Shown: one piece after another, positions 56,764-64,000 of the stretch
Position numbering within the stretch: position 1 is the first letter of the stretch
How the letters are laid out: each line of letters opens with the position of its first letter
Origin: Methyloterricola oryzae
GTDB taxonomy: Bacteria; Pseudomonadota; Gammaproteobacteria; Methylococcales; Methylococcaceae
Length of the DNA: 64,000 nucleotides
Direction of reading: 5' to 3'
Assembly (NCBI RefSeq): GCF_000934725.1
Contig: NZ_JYNS01000004.1
Span: 62,001 to 126,000, forward strand
Notes under the pieces: generated by a model
What the model saw: the letters and a program-made list of their open reading frames with translations, nothing else
Database searches by the model: none
What the model was told of the DNA's origin: nothing
Translations under genes and position numbers: made by a program

Positions 56764-57419
56764 CTGCGCAACCCGGCGCCCGCAAGCTGCGAGAGCCCCT
56801 GAAAAAAAGCTGTCGCGCCACCGTTAGCGGGATGGCGCACCGCTCCGTCGCATTGCAAGCCGAGGCGTTGCAGCGATGCTTCGGCCTTCCTGCCCACCGC
56901 CACGATCACCGCTTCGGCAAAGGCCTGGCGCAGCAGCTTGAGAGCCTCGGCACCCACAGCCAGTTCGACATCGGTCGGCGTGCGATTGCTCCAGGGTGTT
57001 TCGACACGGTGAGGGTGCAGCGGCAGCGCATTCCAGAGGATGGTATCGCCAGCCAGACCCAGCCTATAGAGTGATTTCCAGACGATGGTGGCCGAGGGCT
57101 CTGAGAAAGGCTTCGCACGCAGGGAAAGCCGCGCCTTCACCGGCGCCATGCGCGGGATGGCGCCTTCCAGCAACAAGCGCTCGCTGGTAAAAGGGATGCC
57201 ACTGTAGCGGCAGCCTTGATAGCCGCAGGCCTCGCCTACCAGGATCAATCGCGGTTCGCAGTCCAGGTGACTCGCCAGCCGCGCAATACGTCCATCGGGC
57301 CCTGAGCCTTCGGCATCAAAGGGGCACTGCTCCCGCCAGGGATGAAACAGTCCTGCCCCGCCTACCGGCAGCTTTGCCGTCAATTTCTCTGCAAGTTGCA
57401 ACGCCCTTTCAGCGGGCAT
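56760..57419 (-). CDS. Uracil-DNA glycosylase superfamily protein
   Basis: A 219-residue protein with the UDG fold: LILVGEACGYQGCRYSGIPFTSE corresponds to motif 1 and the substrate pocket, LWNALPLHPH to the central strand, and VRHPANGGA to motif 2 with His. It differs from families 1 (Ung) and 4 by lacking their Cys-cluster or DP residues, so it may remove uracil or another damaged base, or be a divergent member. The ATG at 57419 gives a normal N-terminus; the frame is open farther upstream. Confidence 0.8.
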   Translation of the reverse strand: MPAERALQLAEKLTAKLPVGGAGLFHPWREQCPFDAEGSGPDGRIARLASHLDCEPRLILVGEACGYQGCRYSGIPFTSERLLLEGAIPRMAPVKARLSLRAKPFSEPSATIVWKSLYRLGLAGDTILWNALPLHPHRVETPWSNRTPTDVELAVGAEALKLLRQAFAEAVIVAVGRKAEASLQRLGLQCDGAVRHPANGGATAFFQGLSQLAGAGLRS

Positions 57420-57621
57420 GAGGCCATCTCCGTCTTTTCGCGTGGTTGGGATCGGGTATTGTGTCCGGTCGCGGCCCCAAGCCCGCTTGACAAGAACGGG
57501 CGCTGCATGCAAATGTCTGGATCACCATTGCTTGAATCCGGACCCGGGGCATGCGGCTCCAGGGTACCGAAGGCACGACGCGATTGCGCTGATTTTCCTT
57601 GTCATGAGGGGAGTGAACCCG

Positions 57622-57870
57622 ATGCGGCCTTACAAGCCCGGCACCATCGTCAACGCCATTTTCAACGGCTGCCATTGTTACGCCCGGATCATCGATGAAG
57701 GCATGAAATGGGGCGAGCCTTTCTACGATGTGGTCCTGCTGTCCCCCTGCGTCACCGAGCGCGGCACCATACCCGAGGGTACCAAGACCTGGGTCTGGCC
57801 AGAGATGATATCGCCCGTCTCGACCATCAATCAGCTCAATCCGGAGTCACAGGCCTCATACCTGCACTGA
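57622..57870 (+). CDS. Small conserved-looking protein, unknown
   Basis: An 82-residue soluble protein with a beta-rich look (PGTIVNAIFNGCHCYARIIDEG, FYDVVLLSP) and three Cys. GGGGAG lies 8 nt before the ATG at 57622; another ATG at 57604 is in frame. No family is recognised. It lies between two minus-strand genes and converges with a diguanylate cyclase gene. Confidence 0.6.
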   Translation: MRPYKPGTIVNAIFNGCHCYARIIDEGMKWGEPFYDVVLLSPCVTERGTIPEGTKTWVWPEMISPVSTINQLNPESQASYLH

Positions 57871-57905
57871 GCGGTTGTGAGAAAATTGACTGCGCGGCCC
57901 GATCG

Positions 57906-58766
57906 CTACGATTTTTCAAAGCCTCTGAGCCCGCCCGCCGCGGCCACATGGGCCTCGGCCGCACTCTGCGGGGCGTACAGGCGTGTGCGGTTGCGCCCTT
58001 CCTGCTTGGCGAGGTAAAGAGCGCAGTCCGCCTGGTCGACGAGGACGGGCCACATGTCACCATGGCTCTGCCGCTCCGGACGATACGCGGTAACGCCTAT
58101 GCTCACGGTGATCTTGACCTCGTCCTTCATTTCGTCGCCAATATCCCGCCGCACACGCTCGGCCACGCGCATGGCGCCTTCCGCATCCACATCCGGCAAC
58201 AGCGCCACGAATTCCTCGCCGCCCCAGCGTCCGATATGATCCACATTGCGCAGGCTGTTCCTTAACTTTTCGGCCACCCGCACTAGCACCGCATCGCCGG
58301 CGGAATGCCCGTAACGATCGTTGACCTGCTTGAAATAGTCGAGATCGATCATGAGGACCGACAAGGTCTTCCCGGTACGTTGGCTCAATCGCATTTCGCG
58401 CTGCGCACAGTCGTTGAGGGCACGACGATTGGCCAGCCCGGTCAGGGGATCGGTGGCGGCCAGTTGCTTGAGCAGTTCATCCTGCTGCCGCAAGGTCCGG
58501 AACAGGCTGCGCAGGCCAAACACGCCGGCGGCCATCAAGGTGGAAATCAACAGGCCGGTGACATTATTGACCCAACGCGGATCCGGATCCGCCCGCAGCA
58601 TCAGGAGCGGCTCCACCCGCCGTTCGACCATCAGCAGCAGCGCCAGGGACACGCACACCCAGGCGAAGCGGAAACGGCTCGCGTGGCCGACCTGCAGCAT
58701 GGCGGCCACAGCGGCCGCAATCTGCAGTGCGATGGACGCGATGAGGATACCGGCGACCCACGCCAT
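57906..58766 (-). CDS. Membrane-bound diguanylate cyclase
   Basis: A 286-residue protein with about three N-terminal membrane helices (about 2-22, 32-46, 70-90) and a GGDEF domain (about 105-270). DPLTGLANRRAL, DLDYFKQVNDRYGHSAGD and the active site WGGEEF are intact, and the inhibitory site RNVD lies five residues before it. It should make c-di-GMP. GGAG lies before a GTG-ATG pair; the ATG is taken. A possible partner of the MshE receptor domain. Confidence 0.9.
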   Translation of the reverse strand: MAWVAGILIASIALQIAAAVAAMLQVGHASRFRFAWVCVSLALLLMVERRVEPLLMLRADPDPRWVNNVTGLLISTLMAAGVFGLRSLFRTLRQQDELLKQLAATDPLTGLANRRALNDCAQREMRLSQRTGKTLSVLMIDLDYFKQVNDRYGHSAGDAVLVRVAEKLRNSLRNVDHIGRWGGEEFVALLPDVDAEGAMRVAERVRRDIGDEMKDEVKITVSIGVTAYRPERQSHGDMWPVLVDQADCALYLAKQEGRNRTRLYAPQSAAEAHVAAAGGLRGFEKS

Positions 58767-58859
58767 CACGGCGGTCTCCGTGTGCGGTACCGCGACATGG
58801 CAGCGTCCCGACCCGGCCCCCGCGGACTCGAAAGCCGCTCCGGCATACGGGCCGCGGAA

Positions 58860-60305
58860 CTAGACGCTGGTTCCGCCCACCGTCAGGCCATCGACCCGCA
58901 AGGTGGGCTGCCCCACGCCCACGGGGACGCTCTGGCCCTCCTTGCCGCAACTGCCCACGCCCGAATCCAGTTCCAGATCGTTTCCCACCATGGAAACGCG
59001 CGTCAGGACGTCGGGACCGTTGCCGATGAGGGTGGCGCCCTTGACTGGACGGGTGATGCGGCCGTTCTCGATCAGATAGGCCTCGCTGGCGGAAAACACG
59101 AACTTGCCGGAGGTGATGTCCACCTGCCCGCCGCCGAAATTCTTGGCGTACAGGCCCGACTGCACCGAGCCGATGATCTCCTGCGGATCGTGGGGGCCCG
59201 CCAGCATGTAGGTATTGGTCATGCGCGGCATGGGCAGGTGGGAATAGGACTCGCGGCGGCCGTTGCCGGTGGGAGCAACGCCCATGAGGCGCGCGTTGAG
59301 CTTGTCCTGCATGTAACCCTTGAGGATGCCGTTCTCGATCAGCGTGGTGCACTGGGTCGGCGTGCCTTCGTCATCGATGTTGAGCGAGCCGCGCCGGCCC
59401 GGCAGGGTGCCGTCGTCCACCACGGTGCACAAGGGCGAAGCCACCCGCTCGCCCAGACGGCCGCTGAAAGCCGAGGTGCCCTTGCGATTGAAATCCCCCT
59501 CCAGGCCATGGCCCACGGCCTCATGCAGCAGCACGCCCGGCCAGCCGGGGCCGAGCACGACGGTCATGTTTCCGGCGGGCGCCGCCACGGCCTCCAGGTT
59601 CACCAGGGCCTGGCGCACCGCCTCGCGGGCGTAGCCGGAAGCCCGTCCGCCTTCCAGGAAATAGCGGTAATCGGCACGCCCGCCCCCGCCGCTGCTGCCC
59701 TGCTCGCGGCGACCGCCCTGCTGCACGATCACCGAGACATTCAGTCGCACCAAGGGGCGGACATCGCCGTGCATCACGCCGTCCTGACCCAGTACCAGGA
59801 CCACATCGTGGGCGCCGATCAGGCTCACCATCACCTGCTCCACCCGGGGGTCCAGGCTGCGCGCTTCCTCGTCCAGACGCCGCAGCAGCTCGATTTTCTC
59901 TTCCTCAGCCAGGGACTGCAGCGGGTCGATGGGCGGATACAGCTGCGATAGCGCGTTCCTGCCCTGTATCGCCACGCTGCCCGACTGTCCGCCGCTGGCG
60001 ATGGCGCGGGCATTTCGTGCGGCATCCAGCAGGGCCGGGAGCGCCACTTCGTCGCTGTAGGCAAACCCGGTCTTTTCACCAGACACGGCGCGCACGCCGA
60101 CGCCCTGCTCGATGTTATGGCTGGCCTCCTTGACGATGCCGTCTTCCAGGGCCCAGGACTCGTAGCGGCTGGTCTGCATGTATATGTCGGCCGCATCCAC
60201 GGACGCGCCCAGCAGCTGCCCCATCACGTGGTCGATCTCGTTGTTGCCGAGGCCCGCCGGCTCCAGTAAGGATTGCCGGGCAATCGCCAAAGAATCACTT
60301 GCCAT
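58860..60305 (-). CDS. tldD: Metalloprotease TldD
   Basis: A 481-residue subunit of the TldD/E (PmbA) protease, which degrades unfolded peptides and matures microcin B17 in E. coli. The zinc motif [12 protein letters not shown] (near residue 260) is intact, as is the usual [12 protein letters not shown] stretch before the C-terminal beta domain. The partner tldE/pmbA is not in the window. The yhdP-nit-tldD order on the same strand is typical of gammaproteobacteria (E. coli keeps yhdP next to tldD). Confidence 0.95.
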   Translation of the reverse strand: MASDSLAIARQSLLEPAGLGNNEIDHVMGQLLGASVDAADIYMQTSRYESWALEDGIVKEASHNIEQGVGVRAVSGEKTGFAYSDEVALPALLDAARNARAIASGGQSGSVAIQGRNALSQLYPPIDPLQSLAEEEKIELLRRLDEEARSLDPRVEQVMVSLIGAHDVVLVLGQDGVMHGDVRPLVRLNVSVIVQQGGRREQGSSGGGGRADYRYFLEGGRASGYAREAVRQALVNLEAVAAPAGNMTVVLGPGWPGVLLHEAVGHGLEGDFNRKGTSAFSGRLGERVASPLCTVVDDGTLPGRRGSLNIDDEGTPTQCTTLIENGILKGYMQDKLNARLMGVAPTGNGRRESYSHLPMPRMTNTYMLAGPHDPQEIIGSVQSGLYAKNFGGGQVDITSGKFVFSASEAYLIENGRITRPVKGATLIGNGPDVLTRVSMVGNDLELDSGVGSCGKEGQSVPVGVGQPTLRVDGLTVGGTSV

Positions 60306-60329
60306 GGGAATCTCGTTGTTCTCGCTCGT

Positions 60330-61151
60330 TCAAATACAACGCAACCGGCGGTGTTCCAAGGCCGGAAACGCTACTCTAACCCGCTCCAGGCGTTCGCGGT
60401 CCATTTCCGCGCACACCACCCCCGATCCCGACGCCAGGCTGTCCATGATCTTGCCCCAGGGATCGACGATCATGCTATGGCCGAAGGTTTCGCGTCCGTT
60501 CACATGAAACCCGCCCTGGTTGGCGGCCACGGTGAAGCACAGATTTTCCACACTGCGCGCCCGAACCAGGAGTTCCCAATGGGCCGCGCCGGTCTGGGCG
60601 GTGAAAGCGGAGGGCACGGCGAGGAAATCCATGCCCGATTCCGCCATCTGTCGGAACAGCTCCGGAAAACGCAGGTCGTAGCAGATGGCCACGCCCAGCC
60701 GCCCGAAGGGCGTATCCATGACCAGGGGGGAAACGCCGGCCTCGATGGTGTTGGACTCCTGGTAACGTTCCTCGGTGCCCGGCACGTTGACATCGAACAG
60801 ATGGATCTTGTCGTAACGGCCGACGCGACGCCCGCCGGCGTCGTAAAGCAGGCAGGCCGCCCGCACCCGGCCGGCGCTGGCGCGGATGGGCATGGTGCCG
60901 CCGACGATCCAGACCTTATGCTTGTCCGCCATGCGCGCCAAGGCCTCCTGGATGGGGCCTTTGCCCTCGTCCTCGGCGACTTCCAGCTTGTCGGCCTCGC
61001 CCATGCCCATGATGGCGAAGTTCTCCGGCAGCACCACCAAGCGGGCTCCCCGGGCAGCGGCCTGCGCCACGAGCCGTTCGGCTTCGATCAGATTGGCGCT
61101 GACATTGGGGCTGGACGCCATCTGCACTGCCGCAAAAACCGGTTTATTCAT
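60330..61151 (-). CDS. Nitrilase-family amidohydrolase, likely deaminated glutathione amidase
   Basis: A 273-residue carbon-nitrogen hydrolase. The catalytic triad is visible: Glu in VVLPENFA, Lys in RYDKIHLFDV and Cys in AICYDLRFPELF. The latter two strings match the Nit1/NitC branch that repairs deaminated glutathione made by transaminases. The ATG at 61151 overlaps the yhdP end by 8 bp and starts the family sequence; upstream in-frame codons lie inside yhdP. Confidence 0.9.
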   Translation of the reverse strand: MNKPVFAAVQMASSPNVSANLIEAERLVAQAAARGARLVVLPENFAIMGMGEADKLEVAEDEGKGPIQEALARMADKHKVWIVGGTMPIRASAGRVRAACLLYDAGGRRVGRYDKIHLFDVNVPGTEERYQESNTIEAGVSPLVMDTPFGRLGVAICYDLRFPELFRQMAESGMDFLAVPSAFTAQTGAAHWELLVRARSVENLCFTVAANQGGFHVNGRETFGHSMIVDPWGKIMDSLASGSGVVCAEMDRERLERVRVAFPALEHRRLRCI

Positions 61152-64000
61152 TAACGCCTTCCTCACCTTTGCTGCCAAAACCCGAAAAATTCTTCAGCCC
61201 CGACCACGCCCGATTCAGCACGTCCAAAGGCATGTTGCCCTCGCTGCGGCTGACTTGAGGGTTATCCCAACTGCCCTTGATCGCATAGCGGTTGCTGGCG
61301 ATGCTTACGCTATCCTGCCCCACCAGCTTGCCTGCCACGGAAAGCGCAGCCCCCACCGCGGCGCTGCCCAGCATCACTCCGCTCATGGGCAGGCTGGCCA
61401 GGGTATGGGGAATCACCGTCACGGTTTCGTCCAGGTCCCTGGCCACCAACCCGACGCGGCCGCTGATCAGGATCGTGCCAGCCACCGCGTCGATGAGAAA
61501 ACCGCTGTTACGTGCCTGCCCACCACCCAGTTCAAAATGGCCGCGCATGCTGTCGTAGCTCAGCCCCTTGCCGAACATGTCGCTGAAATCCAGAAGCAGC
61601 AACCGTTTCAAAGAGTCCAAGTTTAACACGGCCAATGCCCGTCCCAGACCCGGCTCCATCTTCAACACGCTGCCACGCCCCAGTTTCAGCTCGACACTCC
61701 CGCGCACCCCGGCGGCACTCAGCTCCTGAGGTGCCCCTGGCCACGCCAGGGCGAACTGGGCCTGGGTCGGCGTATCGCGAATCTCCTTACCAAACCCCAG
61801 CCCGGTCAGGAACACACCCATATCCCGGATGTCCAGCTTGCCCTCCAGCCGCGTTTCACCGGCTCCGGCCAGCCCCAACCAACTGCCCTTGAGTTGCAGG
61901 CGGTGGTTCTCGTGCACCAGGCTCAGCTCCTTGACATTAAGGCCCTGGGCCCAGCGCTCCGCCAGCAGGTTGAGCGCCCCGAGATTCGAGCCCCGCCACT
62001 GGGTGCGCCCGGACCGTACCTGCAAGGCCGGCATCGAATCCGCCGCCAAGCTCTCCGCGGCAGTCGGCCTGGGCGCCCCGGTCGTATCGGTATCCGGCAA
62101 GCTGAGCTGCTTCAGGTCCAACTTGAGCAAGGGGTAGCCGAATTGTGGCGCCTTCAGCAGGATATCGCCCTGCGCCATGGCGCCGTCGACCGAGCCTTTC
62201 CAGTCGCTGCCCTCTTGCGTCATCTCCAGGCTCAAGGGGCCCAGCCGCCTGCCGTCCCAGCGCAGGTCATCGGTCTGCACGCTGACGCTCTTGAGCAAAC
62301 CGGTGGGAGGGCCGCGGCGGCTGATTCGAGCCAAGGCATCCTTCCAGGCCGCAGCGTCCAACTCCCCCAAGCGGGCACGCAGCCGAAGGCCGGCGGAACG
62401 GGAAGGCTTACCCGTGACCCGACCTACCAGGATGTCGCCCCCGCCGAAGTCATAACGGCCGTCATGTTCGTCGAACCACAGATCCGCCAGGCCCTCGGCG
62501 CCATAAACGATCCGCATCGGCAGATCTTCGCCGCTGGGAAAAGCCAGTTCCAGCCGCAGGCTGCGCTGCAATGCGCCAGGCTTGCCGATGGGTGCCGGCA
62601 ACAACACCGCCAGGCCGTCCAACCCAGATTCCAGCGCTATCCGCATGGGCTCGCCGGCAGGCGCCAGTTCCTTGGGAATATCCGCCACCAGCCTGTAGGC
62701 GCTCGCACCCTTCAGGTAGTCCTCGACATGAGCGGCAGGTGCCAGCCGGTCGAGTTCTTCGACCCCGGCTTTCCCCTTTAATTCCACGCGGATGGCATCA
62801 CCCGCCTCACCGACCCCCAGGCTGACCGGACTCCCGAGTAGCGCGCCCTTTACCCCATCCGCAGACAATCCCGTTTCGCTGAACTTTAGAGCACCGCTCA
62901 TCTGGCGTATGCCGATGTTCAGATCCGGGAATTCCATCAAGGCATTTTTGAATGCCGCCTTGCCGTCCACCCGGACCTCGTCCCGGTCGCTGGGCAGATA
63001 GACGCTCAGTTTCAGATCGATGTCGGTCGGGCCACTCGGCTCCGTGTACTTGAATACCCGATGCGGAATCTGCCGCAATGGGGTCTTTTCCAGGAACTCC
63101 AAGGACTTGCGCACATCGGTCTGGATGTCACCGGAGATGAGCAGCCAGGGGTCCAGGTCGAAATCCCCGGCATGGGCTCGGGCGTTTTGCACCTGGACGC
63201 CGCCGACCTCGACAGCGCGGGCGGTGATATCCATTCCGGCTCGCTGGAAATCAAGCTGGCCGCTCAGTCCTTGCGCCGGCGGCCAGTCTGGGTGGAACAT
63301 CAGCTCAACGTTCTCCAACTGGGCCCGGGCCTGAAACACACCTTCCCCGCCTCGAAACGGAAAAGCCGCGAGGGGCCCCCGCAGCAGCACGTCCGCCGTT
63401 TCGATACGGCCGCTGGAGAAAGCGCCCCGCAGCCAGCGCGCGGTATTATCCGGCATGGCGGACAAGGGCAGATAGTCGCGCAAGCGACGGGCATCCACGT
63501 CGTAAAGCCGCGCCTGCAAATCCACGAAAGGCGGTCCGCCTACTGACGGTATTTGCACCTGACCCGATGCGGTCCCATGCAGCCCTGGCGCCTTCAGCCC
63601 AAACACGGGGAGGTCCAGGCGCAGGCCATCTTCCTCGCGCTCCCACCGCCAGCGGGCTTCCAGTGTCTCCAGGGCGACAGGATGCGGCCATAGGCGGGGC
63701 GCACCGACCTCTCCGAAAGCCAGGGCGATGCTGCCCAGACCGCGCCGATCGCTGCCGCAGACCCGACCCCGCAGGGGGCCAGCACCGGGCAACGCCCCCC
63801 GGGGGTGAACCATCAGATCCCGGAAGCCGCCGCAAAATCCGAAGCGTCCGCCGCCATTCAGGCCGACCACGAGCTCAGGCTGGGTGATGACGCCGGCAGG
63901 CTGCATATCGTCGAGGGCCTTGCGCAACGCACCAGGCGGCAGGGCTTTGCCGAAAAGAAGCACGTCCTCCAGCCTCAGATCCGAAGCCGCGGCGCGCAGG
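61144..64000 (-). CDS. yhdP: YhdP/AsmA-like envelope protein, N-terminus cut by window edge
   Basis: The frame is open to the right edge, giving 951 C-terminal residues of a protein normally about 1,270 long. Features of the YhdP family are the repeated AsmA-like beta-strand segments, the C-terminal DUF3971/AsmA2 region with SYDSMRGHFELGGGQARNSG and VTVIPHTLASLPMSGVMLGSAAVGAAL, and the ending GSWDNPQV. YhdP bridges inner and outer membranes and helps carry phospholipid to the outer membrane. The N-terminal membrane anchor lies outside the window. It leads the nit and tldD genes. Confidence 0.93.
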   Translation of the reverse strand, partial: LRAAASDLRLEDVLLFGKALPPGALRKALDDMQPAGVITQPELVVGLNGGGRFGFCGGFRDLMVHPRGALPGAGPLRGRVCGSDRRGLGSIALAFGEVGAPRLWPHPVALETLEARWRWEREEDGLRLDLPVFGLKAPGLHGTASGQVQIPSVGGPPFVDLQARLYDVDARRLRDYLPLSAMPDNTARWLRGAFSSGRIETADVLLRGPLAAFPFRGGEGVFQARAQLENVELMFHPDWPPAQGLSGQLDFQRAGMDITARAVEVGGVQVQNARAHAGDFDLDPWLLISGDIQTDVRKSLEFLEKTPLRQIPHRVFKYTEPSGPTDIDLKLSVYLPSDRDEVRVDGKAAFKNALMEFPDLNIGIRQMSGALKFSETGLSADGVKGALLGSPVSLGVGEAGDAIRVELKGKAGVEELDRLAPAAHVEDYLKGASAYRLVADIPKELAPAGEPMRIALESGLDGLAVLLPAPIGKPGALQRSLRLELAFPSGEDLPMRIVYGAEGLADLWFDEHDGRYDFGGGDILVGRVTGKPSRSAGLRLRARLGELDAAAWKDALARISRRGPPTGLLKSVSVQTDDLRWDGRRLGPLSLEMTQEGSDWKGSVDGAMAQGDILLKAPQFGYPLLKLDLKQLSLPDTDTTGAPRPTAAESLAADSMPALQVRSGRTQWRGSNLGALNLLAERWAQGLNVKELSLVHENHRLQLKGSWLGLAGAGETRLEGKLDIRDMGVFLTGLGFGKEIRDTPTQAQFALAWPGAPQELSAAGVRGSVELKLGRGSVLKMEPGLGRALAVLNLDSLKRLLLLDFSDMFGKGLSYDSMRGHFELGGGQARNSGFLIDAVAGTILISGRVGLVARDLDETVTVIPHTLASLPMSGVMLGSAAVGAALSVAGKLVGQDSVSIASNRYAIKGSWDNPQVSRSEGNMPLDVLNRAWSGLKNFSGFGSKGEEGVNE

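Noticed and set aside
58305-59951. Rightward open frame of 548 codons opposite tldD and a diguanylate cyclase gene
   Set aside because: It spans parts of two real genes on the other strand and shows no domain.

Overview
The window looks like a stretch of chromosome from a GC-rich gammaproteobacterium. The gene families point that way: a near-complete MSHA-type pilus locus in the gammaproteobacterial order, yhdP close to tldD, an rluB-scpB-scpA group, rhlE and DUF4105. The secreted diheme peroxidase-like cytochrome beside a multicopper oxidase recalls surface cytochromes of methanotrophs (Methylococcales). No methane or methanol oxidation gene is in view, so that placement is inference. I see no rRNA, tRNA, CRISPR array, insertion sequence or integrase.

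Layout. 1-6708 (minus): three exported proteins, namely a Cys-rich PKD-like protein, a diheme c-type cytochrome of the CcpA/MauG type and a multicopper oxidase that runs off the left edge. 6709-8645: an AT-richer stretch holding one sulfotransferase. 8646-11934: a signalling block with two divergent response regulators that share a 19-bp dyad, and a three-PAS NarX-type kinase. 12210-13841: a pyruvate/indolepyruvate decarboxylase-like enzyme. 14148-17186: an HDOD protein followed by an orphan FliK-like/FlhB-tail pair. 17581-19638: a secreted Gly-Thr-Ser repeat protein followed by a TibC/AAH-type protein O-heptosyltransferase. 19737-23724: two lipoproteins, a DUF4105 protein and a soluble diguanylate cyclase. 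23728-27533 (minus): rluB, scpB, scpA, an M50 protease and a YciO/TsaC-like protein. 27749-30162: rhlE and a 6-phosphogluconate dehydrogenase. 30217-46385 (minus): a 16-gene MSHA pilus locus, mshI to mshQ. 46586-53502: a J-domain membrane protein, then an operon of a ferredoxin-linked GltD-like oxidoreductase, nifJ and a dihydroorotate dehydrogenase-like protein. 53512-58766: inositol phosphatase-like protein, a small membrane protein, a 560-aa orphan, a uracil-DNA glycosylase-like protein, an 82-aa orphan and a membrane diguanylate cyclase. 58860-64000 (minus): yhdP (cut by the right edge), a nitrilase-family amidase and tldD.

How the parts connect. The pilus motor ATPase MshE carries an N-terminal MshEN domain, a known c-di-GMP receptor, and two diguanylate cyclases with intact GGEEF and I-site motifs lie in the same window. 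This suggests c-di-GMP control of pilus-based attachment. The nifJ operon encodes everything needed to link pyruvate, ferredoxin and NADPH. The most novel-looking pairing is the TibC-like glycosyltransferase next to a secreted Thr/Ser-repeat protein that is not an autotransporter. This could be an O-glycosylation system with an unusual substrate.
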